41,616 bases of DNA from Bacteroides sp. (GTDB taxonomy: Bacteria; Bacillota; Clostridia; Oscillospirales; Acutalibacteraceae), in the NCBI GenBank assembly GCA_023665085.1, contig JAMPEQ010000016.1:1-41616 (forward strand), in the 5' to 3' direction. The first letter of the stretch is position 1, and every line of letters starts with the position of its first letter. The position numbers and the translations under genes are program-made. This document shows, in pieces, positions 18,798 to 27,351 of the stretch. A model generated the notes under the pieces. The model had not been told where the DNA came from and did not search any database. It saw only the letters and a list, made by a program, of their open reading frames with translations.

Positions 18798-19223
18798 TTA
18801 TTCTTCCTCGGGAATATCTGATGTACAATGACAGCATTTTACTGCATCAACAGGGATTTCACTTTTGCAGTAAGGGCAAATTTTTGTTACGGGAGCTTTT
18901 TCTTCTTCAGGAGTTTCAAGCTTTTTGCCAAGCTCAACAGCCTTATTTACAGTCTTAACAATACAGAAAATGATGAGTGCCATAATTAAGAAGTTGATAA
19001 CTGCCGAAAGAAATGCACCGTAATCTATGTAGTTTTCACCAACAAGATGAATTTTTCCCTGAATTTCAGCACCGCCGATGCAGTTAATAAGCGGATTTAT
19101 TATATTATCAGTAAGTGAAGTTACAATTGCAGAAAAAGCACCGCCTATAATAACGCCGACTGCAAGGTCAAGAACATTGCCTTTTGAAATAAATTCCTTA
19201 AATTCTTTTAAAAACTTTTTCAT
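18798..19223 (-). CDS. mscL: Large-conductance mechanosensitive channel with zinc-ribbon tail
   Basis: MscL opens under membrane tension to release solutes after osmotic downshock. The N-terminus KEFKEFISKGNVLDLAVGVIIGGAF is the family signature helix and first membrane segment, and the second segment is at about residues 68-90 (FLSAVINFLIMALIIFCIV). The ATG at 19223 is chosen because it begins the conserved MKKFLKEF and has GAGGATG upstream. The 141-residue product ends in CPYCKSEIPVDAVKCCHC, a CxxC-CxxC zinc-ribbon-like module that the E. coli protein lacks. It would lie in the cytoplasm and could bind metal or report redox state. The hydrolase gene follows closely. Confidence 0.95.
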   Translation of the reverse strand: MKKFLKEFKEFISKGNVLDLAVGVIIGGAFSAIVTSLTDNIINPLINCIGGAEIQGKIHLVGENYIDYGAFLSAVINFLIMALIIFCIVKTVNKAVELGKKLETPEEEKAPVTKICPYCKSEIPVDAVKCCHCTSDIPEEE

Positions 19224-19317
19224 TTTACATCCTCTTCTTTCCATAGCCAAACGAGAATCAAACAAAAAAAGTTTCATTTCTTGTTTGACTAATAATATTT
19301 ATTACACAGTTATAATA

Positions 19318-20184
19318 TCATATTACACCTGTAAAATCAAATTTCGGAATAAATTTTGCTTGAGCAGATGAAAGCTCCTGTATGAAAACATTTTTTATTC
19401 CCTTATCCACAGCATAATTTACAACCTTTTCATATTCTCTTTTTGTGATAGTTCTGTTAATTTCATTAAAATTATCAAGATTGCCGCAAGGAACATACTG
19501 CGCCATAAGAGAAATATACGTATCAGGCAGATTTTCACTGATCCAGTCAATAATCTCCAGAGAAGAATTAGTGTTCTGCGGTAAAATAAGATGACGTATG
19601 ATAAGACCTTTCTTCATTAAACCACCGTCAAATACGTCATTAACCTGCCGACGCATTTCAAGTATTGCAGATTTTGCCGTATCAAAATAATCTTCTGCAT
19701 TTGAATAACGTTTCGCCTTGTCTGCTCTGCTGTATTTTAAATCAGGCAAATATATGTCAATTAATCCTTCAAACTTTTTCAGCATTTCCGTGTTCTCATA
19801 TCCGCTGCTGTTATATACAATAGGAACAGGACTTTTCCATCCTTTCAGCACACTGGCAAGTCTGTCGGCATAATGAGTAGGATTAACAAGATTTATATTA
19901 TTCGCACCTTGATTAATTAAATCTTCAAATATTTCCACAAGTCTTTCATCGCTTATTTCAACACCCTTGCATTCCCTGCTTATTTCATAGTTCTGGCAGA
20001 AAACACATCTCATATTACAGCCACTGAAAAACACTGCTGCACTTCCGCTGTTTCCGCTGATGCAAGGCTCTTCCCAATAGTGCAGAGCAGCCCTTGCCAG
20101 CTTAAAGGCACTCGGTGCATTGCAGTATCCTGTTTTTATATTTCTGTCTATATTACATTTTCTGGGACATATTGAACAATTCAT
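19318..20184 (-). CDS. Radical SAM protein, pyruvate-formate-lyase-activase-like
   Basis: The 288-residue protein contains the radical SAM motif GCNMRCVFC (Cys56, Cys60, Cys63), which binds a 4Fe-4S cluster and cleaves S-adenosylmethionine. Four more cysteines near the N-terminus (3, 6, 10, 21) could hold a second metal site, as in the PflA-homologue family with an N-terminal CxxCPxxC pattern. NLVNPTHY and LPDLKY are typical of this family. The target protein or substrate is unknown. The ATG overlaps the rsmI stop by 4 bp, so it is translationally coupled to an rRNA/tRNA methylation operon, although a functional link is not obvious. Confidence 0.87.
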   Translation of the reverse strand: MNCSICPRKCNIDRNIKTGYCNAPSAFKLARAALHYWEEPCISGNSGSAAVFFSGCNMRCVFCQNYEISRECKGVEISDERLVEIFEDLINQGANNINLVNPTHYADRLASVLKGWKSPVPIVYNSSGYENTEMLKKFEGLIDIYLPDLKYSRADKAKRYSNAEDYFDTAKSAILEMRRQVNDVFDGGLMKKGLIIRHLILPQNTNSSLEIIDWISENLPDTYISLMAQYVPCGNLDNFNEINRTITKREYEKVVNYAVDKGIKNVFIQELSSAQAKFIPKFDFTGVI

Positions 20185-21002
20185 ATCAGTGCCTTATATA
20201 TATCACCTTTCTTAAATGGTGTCTGCGAAGCAATTTCCTTTGAGGCATTATTTACAGACATTCCTTTTTCTACTAAAGACCTTGCCATATTTACTGCATC
20301 ATCAAAGGTAAGCTCAGTTTCAGCCTCCTGAATTTTACCCTCAATAATCAACACAATCTCGCCCTTTAAGCTGCCGTTTGTATAATCCTGAGATGCGCTT
20401 TTCAGCGTGGTATTAATAACCTCTTCATGAAGTTTTGTAATTTCTCTTACGATAGCAAGCTTTCTGTCACCAAGAACATTGTATAAATCCTTCAAAGTAT
20501 AAGGCAGCTTATGAGGTGCTTCGTAAAAAATAAGGGTTCTCTTTTCTTCCTTTATATCTTCAAGATGTTCTCTTCTCGATTTTTTATTTACAGATAAAAA
20601 GCCTTCAAAAGTAAAACGTCCGCTGTTCATTCCTGATATTGCAAGAGCTGTAGCAAATGCAGTAGGCCCCGGAACAGATTCAACTGTAATTCCGAGTTCA
20701 TGGCACAGTGACACCAAATCCTGACCGGGATCAGATATTGCAGGCATACCTGCATCGGTAACTATCGCACAATTCTCACCGTTCAAAATACGCTGACATA
20801 TAATTTCACCGCGTTCTCTTTTGTTATGTTCAAAATATGATACCATTTCTTTTTTTATGCCAAAATGGTTTAAAAGCTTCAATGTAACTCTTGTATCTTC
20901 TGCCGCTATAAAATCAACAGTTTCAAGAGTTTCAACCGCTCTTGGAGAAAAATCACCAAGATTTCCTATAGGAGTTCCAACTACAAATAATTTACCACTC
21001 AT
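20181..21002 (-). CDS. rsmI: 16S rRNA (cytidine-1402-2'-O)-methyltransferase
   Basis: RsmI methylates the ribose of C1402 in the decoding centre of 16S rRNA. The 273-residue product has the tetrapyrrole-methylase fold signatures: VGTPIGNLGDFSPRA at the N-terminus, AAEDTR, YFEHN, VTDAGMPAISDPG and VPGPTAFATALAISG, plus FEGFL and IFYEAPHKL. A short C-terminal helical domain ends GDIYKALI. Length is typical. It overlaps the upstream trmN6-like gene and the downstream radical SAM gene by 4 bp each. The pairing with a YabB/TrmN6-like gene is the same as in the yabB-yabC region of Bacillus. Confidence 0.96.
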   Translation of the reverse strand: MSGKLFVVGTPIGNLGDFSPRAVETLETVDFIAAEDTRVTLKLLNHFGIKKEMVSYFEHNKRERGEIICQRILNGENCAIVTDAGMPAISDPGQDLVSLCHELGITVESVPGPTAFATALAISGMNSGRFTFEGFLSVNKKSRREHLEDIKEEKRTLIFYEAPHKLPYTLKDLYNVLGDRKLAIVREITKLHEEVINTTLKSASQDYTNGSLKGEIVLIIEGKIQEAETELTFDDAVNMARSLVEKGMSVNNASKEIASQTPFKKGDIYKALI

Positions 21003-21730
21003 TTATCATACCCATCGGCATAAGAGCCATATATTTCTAACATTTCATCAGTAAATCTGCCGTTTTCTTTTTTTATTATAAGCTGAGGCTCAACCCGAAG
21101 AAAAGGCTTTGCTCCCTTCTGCCCCTGTACCAAAAACAAAAACGGCTGTTCATCCACCTTATCCTGCACAAAACGCAGTCTTTTAGGCTCAAGCTTGTAT
21201 TTTCTCATGATTTCCAAAGCATCAACAAGTCTTTCAGGCCTGTGACACATACAAAATCTTCCGCTGTATTTCAATAAATATGATGCCGCTTTAACTGCAT
21301 CTTCAATATTACAGCATATCTCATGTCTCGCAATCTTTGCACTTTCGCCAAGAGACTCAATACCTGTGCCGACAGGCTTGTAAGGTGGATTCATTGTGAC
21401 AAGAGAAAATTCTTCAGCACCGAAGAATTCATCAATTTTTCTCAAATCACAATTATACGCCTTTATTCTGCCTGACAAATTGTTAATATCAATAGAATGG
21501 CAGACCTGCTCATAGGCATTTTGCTGAATATCCAAACATGAAATATTATTTATATTTTCATTTCTCAGCCACAAAAAAGGAATTATTCCGCATCCTGTTC
21601 CCATATCAAGAGCCTTATCCCGTGCTTTAATTTTGGCAAAATGAGACAAAAGAACAGCGTCTGTTCCAAAGGTGTGATCTGAACTAACAGCTAATTTAAT
21701 GTCATCCGACAATCTTTCATAATTATACAT
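20999..21730 (-). CDS. tRNA1(Val) (adenine-37-N6)-methyltransferase-like protein
   Basis: This 243-residue class I SAM methyltransferase has the glycine-rich motif I region (ALDMGTGCGIIPFLW), an acidic motif II (SCLDIQ) and the N6-adenine catalytic motif NPPY (MNPPYKP), as in TrmN6/YfiC and Bacillus YabB. It starts NYERLSDDIKL, as family members do. The predicted promoter at 21737-21765 ends only 7 bp before this ATG and no Shine-Dalgarno sequence is present, so the message may be leaderless. An alternative TTG six codons in is the only nearby substitute. It is the first gene of a three-gene coupled operon. Confidence 0.88.
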   Translation of the reverse strand: MYNYERLSDDIKLAVSSDHTFGTDAVLLSHFAKIKARDKALDMGTGCGIIPFLWLRNENINNISCLDIQQNAYEQVCHSIDINNLSGRIKAYNCDLRKIDEFFGAEEFSLVTMNPPYKPVGTGIESLGESAKIARHEICCNIEDAVKAASYLLKYSGRFCMCHRPERLVDALEIMRKYKLEPKRLRFVQDKVDEQPFLFLVQGQKGAKPFLRVEPQLIIKKENGRFTDEMLEIYGSYADGYDK

Positions 21731-21736
21731 ATGTTT

Positions 21737-21765
21737 ATTATATCAAAAACAATAGTACTTTTCAA
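21737..21765 (-). promoter_or_regulatory. Sigma-A-type promoter of the trmN6-rsmI operon
   Basis: The minus strand reads TTGAAA, 17 bp, TATAAT. The -10 is perfect and lies 6 bp before the first ATG, so transcription should begin at or next to the start codon. Confidence 0.75.
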
Positions 21766-21806
21766 CAGTTTAAAAGCCGACAAAAATTCTGCCGGCTTTT
21801 AAACTG
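21766..21806. terminator. Terminator of the subtilase/BspA-like operon
   Basis: CAGTTTAAAAGCCG at 21766-21779 pairs with CGGCTTTTAAACTG at 21793-21806 around a 13-base loop. On the minus strand the GC-rich core is followed by CTTTTAAAC. It lies 2 bp after the stop of the 498-residue gene and abuts the -35 of the next operon. Confidence 0.75.
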
Positions 21807-21808
21807 AT

Positions 21809-22281
21809 TTATTTTATTGTAACAGCTTTTGCTTTAGACCAGGAAGAATAAATTTTTGTGCTCTTTCCGTTTACTTTGACTGTTTTATAAGTGCGGACAC
21901 GAACATAATACTTTTTCTTCGCCTTAAGCTTTGATATTGTTTTGGAGGTAATTTTATTTTTGCTAACTGTTACAGTCTTGTTGTTTTTCTTAAAGCTTTT
22001 ATCTGTTGAATACTGAAGCTGATAGCCTGTTGTCTGTGATGCCTGCTTTTTCCATTTAGCAGTAAGCTTCTTCTTGCCTGCTGTCAGTTTTGTGATACTT
22101 GTTGACTTGGGTTTAATGGTGTAATACATGGTCTTCTGCCCTTGGTATTCACCCTTAAGCTTAATAACCATCTTGTATTTGCCGACTTTCTTGTTTACTT
22201 TATCTACAGTCACAGTATAGTCTGTGTTCTTCTTGAGCTTTCTGCCATACTTGTCTTTTACTGTTACGGTAGGTGTATGAG
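21809..22281 (-). repeat. 473-bp direct repeat, copy 1 (paralogue B tail)
   Basis: This segment is identical by eye to 23343-23815 (offset 1534 bp) and encodes most of the MBG-like module and all of the Fn3-like tail. Similarity continues with scattered changes to about 22450, then drops. Confidence 0.9.
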
Positions 22282-23305
22282 CTTTGCCATCATACGTATA
22301 ACTTGTTTTTGACAGACTGTATTTTAACTCCTTAGCTGAAACCTTTTCGGCATAGTGGATTTTGATGCCTGACAAATCATTATACTCACCAAGTTTTATA
22401 TTCTTCCAATCAACAATTGTTCCGCCATAGTAAATATCTTTTATGGTTTTATTATAATAATCGGGATTAATATTATTTTCTTCTATATACTTAACTGATT
22501 TCGGAATAGTTACCGAGTCAGCATATCCCCGAAGAAAATATTTGCCGATTTTTGTTACACCATTATTTATAATTACAGAGTTAATTAAAGGATAGCATAT
22601 AACATCATCATATATAAAATGAATTGCGAACAAGCCATCAAGGTCAATATCAGGATGACCTACCTCAACTTTATCTTTTCCGGATACTGTCAAAACACCT
22701 GTATAATAATTTAAAGTACAAGTTCCGTTCTTAATGTTTTTCTTTTCAGTAACTTTATCTTTAAATACAGATGATCCCTGTGCTGCGGGAACTTTGTTTG
22801 AAAAGTTTATTTCTTTTGCATTTATCAGACCATTATTTGTGCCGTCTTGATTATCAATCTGTACCTTATTCCAGTCAAGCAAATTTCCGCCGTAATTGAT
22901 TGTATCTATTTTTATATCGGACGGAAATGTTCCTCTTAAAACTCTTTTCAGTGATTTTGGCAAAGTAATTTCTTTTACATTTTTAAATGAACTGAATGGA
23001 TTATTTGATATTAAAGTTATACCTTCTGAAAAAACTAATTTAGTAATTTTTGATGAATCAATATTATTATTGTCTAAATATGGAGAATCTCCACTGCCAT
23101 CCAGTGAACTTTCGTAAAAATAGCAAAAAACTTTTCCTACGGCAGTTACCGTAAAAGTACCTGTAGAATAATCAAGTTCATATTGTATATTATTGTTAAG
23201 ATTTCCGCTTATAATTTTATCATCAGCAAATGAAACAGAATTGATTGGTAAAATAGTAACTATAAGCATTACAACTGCTAATACTGTTGATAAATATTTT
23301 TTCAT
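21809..23305 (-). CDS. Secreted BspA-like protein with MBG-like and Fn3-like tail (paralogue B)
   Basis: The product has 498 residues. A signal peptide (about 1-28, ending VSFAD) is followed by two units that each begin YELDYSTGTFTVTAVGK- or CTLNYYTGVLTVSGKDK-like and continue into an LRR_5/BspA strand-turn pattern (LVFSEGITLI, ITLPKSLKRV, YGGNLLDW). Then come an MBG/Ig-like module (about 325-395, LSKTSYTYDGKAHTP) and a Lys-rich Fn3-like domain to the C-terminus. Such proteins usually mediate surface contact. The basic tail may bind polyanionic wall polymers, which is inference. The last 473 bp are identical to those of the neighbouring paralogue, and the ribosome binding site (ATGAGGTGATATT) is shared as well. 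Confidence 0.85.
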   Translation of the reverse strand: MKKYLSTVLAVVMLIVTILPINSVSFADDKIISGNLNNNIQYELDYSTGTFTVTAVGKVFCYFYESSLDGSGDSPYLDNNNIDSSKITKLVFSEGITLISNNPFSSFKNVKEITLPKSLKRVLRGTFPSDIKIDTINYGGNLLDWNKVQIDNQDGTNNGLINAKEINFSNKVPAAQGSSVFKDKVTEKKNIKNGTCTLNYYTGVLTVSGKDKVEVGHPDIDLDGLFAIHFIYDDVICYPLINSVIINNGVTKIGKYFLRGYADSVTIPKSVKYIEENNINPDYYNKTIKDIYYGGTIVDWKNIKLGEYNDLSGIKIHYAEKVSAKELKYSLSKTSYTYDGKAHTPTVTVKDKYGRKLKKNTDYTVTVDKVNKKVGKYKMVIKLKGEYQGQKTMYYTIKPKSTSITKLTAGKKKLTAKWKKQASQTTGYQLQYSTDKSFKKNNKTVTVSKNKITSKTISKLKAKKKYYVRVRTYKTVKVNGKSTKIYSSWSKAKAVTIK

Positions 23306-23342
23306 AATATCACCTCATGAATAATTAAGCTGAAGAAGTTAA

Positions 23343-23815
23343 TTATTTTATTGTAACAGCTTTTGCTTTAGACCAGGAAGAATAAATTTTTGTGCTCTTT
23401 CCGTTTACTTTGACTGTTTTATAAGTGCGGACACGAACATAATACTTTTTCTTCGCCTTAAGCTTTGATATTGTTTTGGAGGTAATTTTATTTTTGCTAA
23501 CTGTTACAGTCTTGTTGTTTTTCTTAAAGCTTTTATCTGTTGAATACTGAAGCTGATAGCCTGTTGTCTGTGATGCCTGCTTTTTCCATTTAGCAGTAAG
23601 CTTCTTCTTGCCTGCTGTCAGTTTTGTGATACTTGTTGACTTGGGTTTAATGGTGTAATACATGGTCTTCTGCCCTTGGTATTCACCCTTAAGCTTAATA
23701 ACCATCTTGTATTTGCCGACTTTCTTGTTTACTTTATCTACAGTCACAGTATAGTCTGTGTTCTTCTTGAGCTTTCTGCCATACTTGTCTTTTACTGTTA
23801 CGGTAGGTGTATGAG
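23343..23815 (-). repeat. 473-bp direct repeat, copy 2 (paralogue A tail)
   Basis: Identical by eye to 21809-22281, with the first mismatch at 23816. Recombination between copies would delete one gene and leave an intact chimera. Confidence 0.9.
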
Positions 23816-24869
23816 TTTTGCCGTCATACGCATAACTTGTTTTTGACAGACTGTATTTTAACTCCTTAGCTGAAACCTTTTCAGCATAGTGGATTTTAAT
23901 GCCTGATAAATAATTATACTCACCAAATTTTATATTCTTCCAATCAACAATTGTTCCGCCATAATAAATATCTTTTAAGTCTCCACGATAAAGCGGGCCG
24001 TCATAATCTTCACCATAGTCAAAATAATCAAAATTATTGGCATCTATTTCTTTTACTGATTTTGGAATAGTTATAGATGAAGCTGAAGAATGAAGGAAAT
24101 ATTCCCCTATTCTTACAGGTCCGCTTTTAATAACAACATCATTAACAAGTGGAAAATAACCAGTATCACAATCAAGAGGCGGATACGTAACAGGCTCTTC
24201 ATTTAAATCGTAGAAGACGAATTCACCTTCCAAATCGGTTTTACCTGATACTTCAACAACACCGGTATAATAATTTAAAGTACAAGTCATATCGTCAGAA
24301 CGCCACTTTTTTGTAACCTTATCTTTAAACTCAGCTGATCCAGGTGCTGCAGGAACCTTGCTTGAAAAGTTGATTTTTTTAACATTCTTTAATCCATTAT
24401 TTGTGTCGTCTTGATTATCAATTTGTATCCTATTCCAGTCAAGCGAATTTCCGCCGTAATTGATTGTATCTATTTTTATATCAGACGGAAATGTTCCTCT
24501 TAAAACTCTTTTCAGTGATTTTGGAAGTGTAACCTCCTTCAAATTCTCAAATGTTCTTATAGGATTACTACAGATTAAAGTAATTCCTTCAGAAAAAACG
24601 ACTTTAGTTACTTTTGAGCCATCAATATCTACACAATATTTTTCACCTACACTACTCATATTTTCGATACCACTAAAAGCTTTTCCATTACCTGTGACTG
24701 TGAAAACACCTGTATTGTAATTTAACTCATAATCAATCCCATAATTGAACTCACCGCGGACAATATTTTCACTGCTGTTATTTTCTTTTGAATAGGAAAT
24801 TAAATTTACGGGTAGAACTACTGTTAATGTCATTAAAAATGCCAATAATGCTGATAAATATTTTTTCAT
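23343..24869 (-). CDS. Secreted BspA-like protein with MBG-like and Fn3-like tail (paralogue A)
   Basis: The product has 508 residues and the same layout as the next gene: signal peptide (about 1-28), two units of BspA/LRR_5-like beta repeats (LVFSEGITLI, ITLPKSVKEI, YYGGTIVDWKNI), an MBG-like module and a Lys-rich Fn3-like domain. The N-terminal halves of the paralogues differ widely except around LRGTFPSDIKIDTINYGGN, while the C-terminal halves are identical. This suggests diversification of the exposed part with gene conversion of the tail. The gene starts 19 bp after the subtilase gene and is followed 37 bp later by paralogue B, so the three are probably one transcript. The ATG is preceded by ATGAGGTGATATT. 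Confidence 0.85.
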   Translation of the reverse strand: MKKYLSALLAFLMTLTVVLPVNLISYSKENNSSENIVRGEFNYGIDYELNYNTGVFTVTGNGKAFSGIENMSSVGEKYCVDIDGSKVTKVVFSEGITLICSNPIRTFENLKEVTLPKSLKRVLRGTFPSDIKIDTINYGGNSLDWNRIQIDNQDDTNNGLKNVKKINFSSKVPAAPGSAEFKDKVTKKWRSDDMTCTLNYYTGVVEVSGKTDLEGEFVFYDLNEEPVTYPPLDCDTGYFPLVNDVVIKSGPVRIGEYFLHSSASSITIPKSVKEIDANNFDYFDYGEDYDGPLYRGDLKDIYYGGTIVDWKNIKFGEYNYLSGIKIHYAEKVSAKELKYSLSKTSYAYDGKTHTPTVTVKDKYGRKLKKNTDYTVTVDKVNKKVGKYKMVIKLKGEYQGQKTMYYTIKPKSTSITKLTAGKKKLTAKWKKQASQTTGYQLQYSTDKSFKKNNKTVTVSKNKITSKTISKLKAKKKYYVRVRTYKTVKVNGKSTKIYSSWSKAKAVTIK

Positions 24870-24888
24870 AATATCACCTCATAGATAA

Positions 24889-27171
24889 TTATACTAAACT
24901 AGTATTTGAATTAATTTTCCAATCTTCCATTGTTAAATCAACGCCTTCAAGAGCAAGCCCTGCAGCAGTTGTATAATTTTGAAAATTATTAAGTTTTACT
25001 GTTTTATACGGTTTATTCTGAGCTGCTGTTCCGCCATATACTTTAGGATAAACCAGCTTTGTATAAAATGAACCTGCTTCTTTAAAACGTTTGGCAATTC
25101 TTTTGCATGCCTGTAGCGAAGCTTTATATCTTTCATTACAGAAGGATGCATCATCTTCATAAGGATTATCTGAACCTTGTTTTCCGTCTTTTAAGAACAT
25201 ATTTATATCTCTGAATTCAACAACCTGCATGTATACACCTTTTTGTATATATTCCCAGTATTTTATTGATCCGATAATTTTATCGCTGTAACATGCGTCT
25301 TTAATCAATTTTTTATGGCTATCATCGTCGCTGTAAGTATCTGTCCTATCAAAATCACCATATCCCAGCATTGTCTGTCCGTCACTATTTTTAGTCTTAG
25401 TTTTAGGATTAGTTCCTTCTACTGTATATTTCGGAACAATGGTTCTGTGTGCATACATATCGCCTGCAAGATGAAGCGCCATACCGAAAATCATCATTCC
25501 TAAATAACGGTTTTGAGTTTCCTTTGAATAAGTGTCGAATTTATTGTTTATACTCGTCTCCATAAGATTTCTGTTTTTCAGCAAGTATTTCACTTGAGCC
25601 ACCAATTCATCAAATCTTGCTTTGTCAAAATTTTCATTTTCAGGATGCCAGCTTACATTCCAATAGGATTTATTATTTTCATATGATTTTATCATATTCT
25701 CATATTCAGTGCCGGTTCCGTTATCATAAACACATCTTGAAATTGAAAACAGGAATTTTAAACTTATCATATAATTTGCACTCCCATGAGGGCAATATGA
25801 TTGTTTTTTTATCTTAACTAAGTCATTATTAACCTCATCTAATTTTGTACAAGCATATCTTGCAAGTTTTGGTGCATTACCTGAAAATCCTGCATATTCT
25901 GATGCTGAAGTTGCAAGCTCATAATGCCCAGGTACACTGCTTGGATTACGCCACAAAGCCTCAACAAAATCAGAATAATCAAAATCATCATTTACTTCAA
26001 AAATTCTTTCAGTTATTTGTGTCGGAATATAAGCCGCTTCAAATTCATTATACACTTCAAAAGCGTTTTTGCAATTTACAATCCCTGCTTCTGTTCCTGT
26101 TAATGAACTCGGCTTATTCACTGCTGAGCAAATCAGCTGCTTTATAAAATCATTCGACTTTGTTTTATCTCTTGACCACAGCAATGACGCTATTCCTGTT
26201 ACCTGAGCTGTTGCTATACTTGTTCCGCTGACACCTGTTATGCTGTCAAGAAGATCTATTGCAGCTATACATTCTCCCGGTGCAAGCACATCAAGGTTTG
26301 TTCCTGTAGATGTATATTCTGACAGTTCACCATTCGAATTTACTGAGCCAACTGAAATAACCTCATCATATGCGGCAGGATACTGCACTGCCTGATGCTT
26401 AGTATTTCCTGCTGCGGCTACCATTAAAATTCCTGCATCATAAGCTGCTTTTACAGCAGTATACATTATCTCAGAATCCACTTCAGTTCCGAAGCTCATA
26501 TTTATAATATCAATATTATTTTCTATTCCCCAATAGATGCCCTCAACTATTCTGCTGAGAGGTGACTGATTGTTACTGTCGAGCACTTTTACAGAATAAA
26601 GATTTGCTGAATCATTTATTCCCTCAATTGAGCTGTTATTTTTATCGGCACATATTACACTTGCTATTGCTGTTCCGTGGCCTGTATTATCTACAAAAAC
26701 AGGACTTTCGTTAAGATCCTCATCATTAAGATTAATATTTTCAACAGGCATAAATTCATTTGAATAATCAACACCACTGTCAAGAAGCTCTATATTAATT
26801 TTATCATTGACTTCTTCGTCTCCCGTTACTCCTGCAGCGTCAAGATACCACTGATCCATTTCCTGAGATTTTTCTGAAGAAGCTTCACTTCCGGTAAGCA
26901 TAATATCCTTTTCTATGCTTACTACATAGTCCTTATTATCAAGTCTTTCAGCCTGATATTCAGTTAAATCAACAACACATATATTTTCTGCTCCATCTAC
27001 TGCTGAAGCATCATATGTATCTTCAAGATTTTTGAGTTTTTCTTCATCATTCACCATTACTATATATTGATTTTCTTCAGCAGGTGATACTAAATCACTT
27101 TGAGCCAGCACTTCAGCAGGCACAAGCAATATCATTATCGTACTCATTAAAATACATAATAATCTTTTCAT
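24889..27171 (-). CDS. Secreted subtilase fused to a helical HxxxDxxxH domain
   Basis: The product has 760 residues from ATG 27171, preceded by CGGAGAG; an in-frame GTG at 27180 overlaps that site. A signal peptide covers about 1-23, then an I9-like propeptide (about 35-92), then an S8 domain (about 120-370) with Asp131 (LLDSG), His165 (GHGT), Asn256 (AAGN) and Ser318 (GTSIATA). The C-terminal half (about 400-700) is not a usual subtilase extension. It is alpha-helical and carries HLAGDMYAHRT (His567, Asp571, His575), which resembles the metal-binding HxxxD/H helix of zinc-dependent phospholipase C and S1/P1 nucleases. Whether it is active is unknown. It heads an operon with two BspA-like genes and has a regulated-looking promoter. 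Confidence 0.85.
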   Translation of the reverse strand: MKRLLCILMSTIMILLVPAEVLAQSDLVSPAEENQYIVMVNDEEKLKNLEDTYDASAVDGAENICVVDLTEYQAERLDNKDYVVSIEKDIMLTGSEASSEKSQEMDQWYLDAAGVTGDEEVNDKINIELLDSGVDYSNEFMPVENINLNDEDLNESPVFVDNTGHGTAIASVICADKNNSSIEGINDSANLYSVKVLDSNNQSPLSRIVEGIYWGIENNIDIINMSFGTEVDSEIMYTAVKAAYDAGILMVAAAGNTKHQAVQYPAAYDEVISVGSVNSNGELSEYTSTGTNLDVLAPGECIAAIDLLDSITGVSGTSIATAQVTGIASLLWSRDKTKSNDFIKQLICSAVNKPSSLTGTEAGIVNCKNAFEVYNEFEAAYIPTQITERIFEVNDDFDYSDFVEALWRNPSSVPGHYELATSASEYAGFSGNAPKLARYACTKLDEVNNDLVKIKKQSYCPHGSANYMISLKFLFSISRCVYDNGTGTEYENMIKSYENNKSYWNVSWHPENENFDKARFDELVAQVKYLLKNRNLMETSINNKFDTYSKETQNRYLGMMIFGMALHLAGDMYAHRTIVPKYTVEGTNPKTKTKNSDGQTMLGYGDFDRTDTYSDDDSHKKLIKDACYSDKIIGSIKYWEYIQKGVYMQVVEFRDINMFLKDGKQGSDNPYEDDASFCNERYKASLQACKRIAKRFKEAGSFYTKLVYPKVYGGTAAQNKPYKTVKLNNFQNYTTAAGLALEGVDLTMEDWKINSNTSLV

Positions 27172-27217
27172 TAAAATCACTCTCCGTATTATAAAAACAG
27201 TTTGTTATCACAATTCT

Positions 27218-27246
27218 AATATATAGTATATACATACTGTTGTCAA
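27218..27246 (-). promoter_or_regulatory. Near-consensus promoter of the subtilase/BspA-like operon
   Basis: The minus strand reads TTGACA, 17 bp, TATATT. The spacer contains an imperfect dyad, AGTAT-ATAC-ATACT (27225-27238), that could be an operator. The -35 is consensus and lies 6 bp from the first of two direct repeats. Confidence 0.75.
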
Positions 27247-27252
27247 CATGAA

Positions 27253-27288
27253 ATACAAAACTGCACATTTTTTATACAAAACTGCACA
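27253..27288 (-). promoter_or_regulatory. Tandem activator sites, LytTR (AgrA/VirR)-like
   Basis: TGTGCAGTTTTGTAT occurs twice on the minus strand (27288-27274 and 27267-27253), perfectly conserved and 21 bp apart. The downstream copy is 6 bp from the -35. Direct repeats with a core CAGTTNTN and two-turn spacing next to a -35 are the arrangement recognised by LytTR-domain response regulators such as VirR and AgrA. The regulator itself is not in the window. Confidence 0.6.
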
Positions 27289-27351
27289 GATTATAAGAAT
27301 TTTAATATTAAATACCTTACTTATTGTTAAGTATAAAAAGTAACAAAAAAA

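Noticed and set aside
19257-19291. A TCAAACAA/TTGTTTGA foldback before mscL as terminator of the radical SAM operon
   Set aside because: The stem is A/T-rich with its T run inside the stem, so it is not convincing as an intrinsic terminator.
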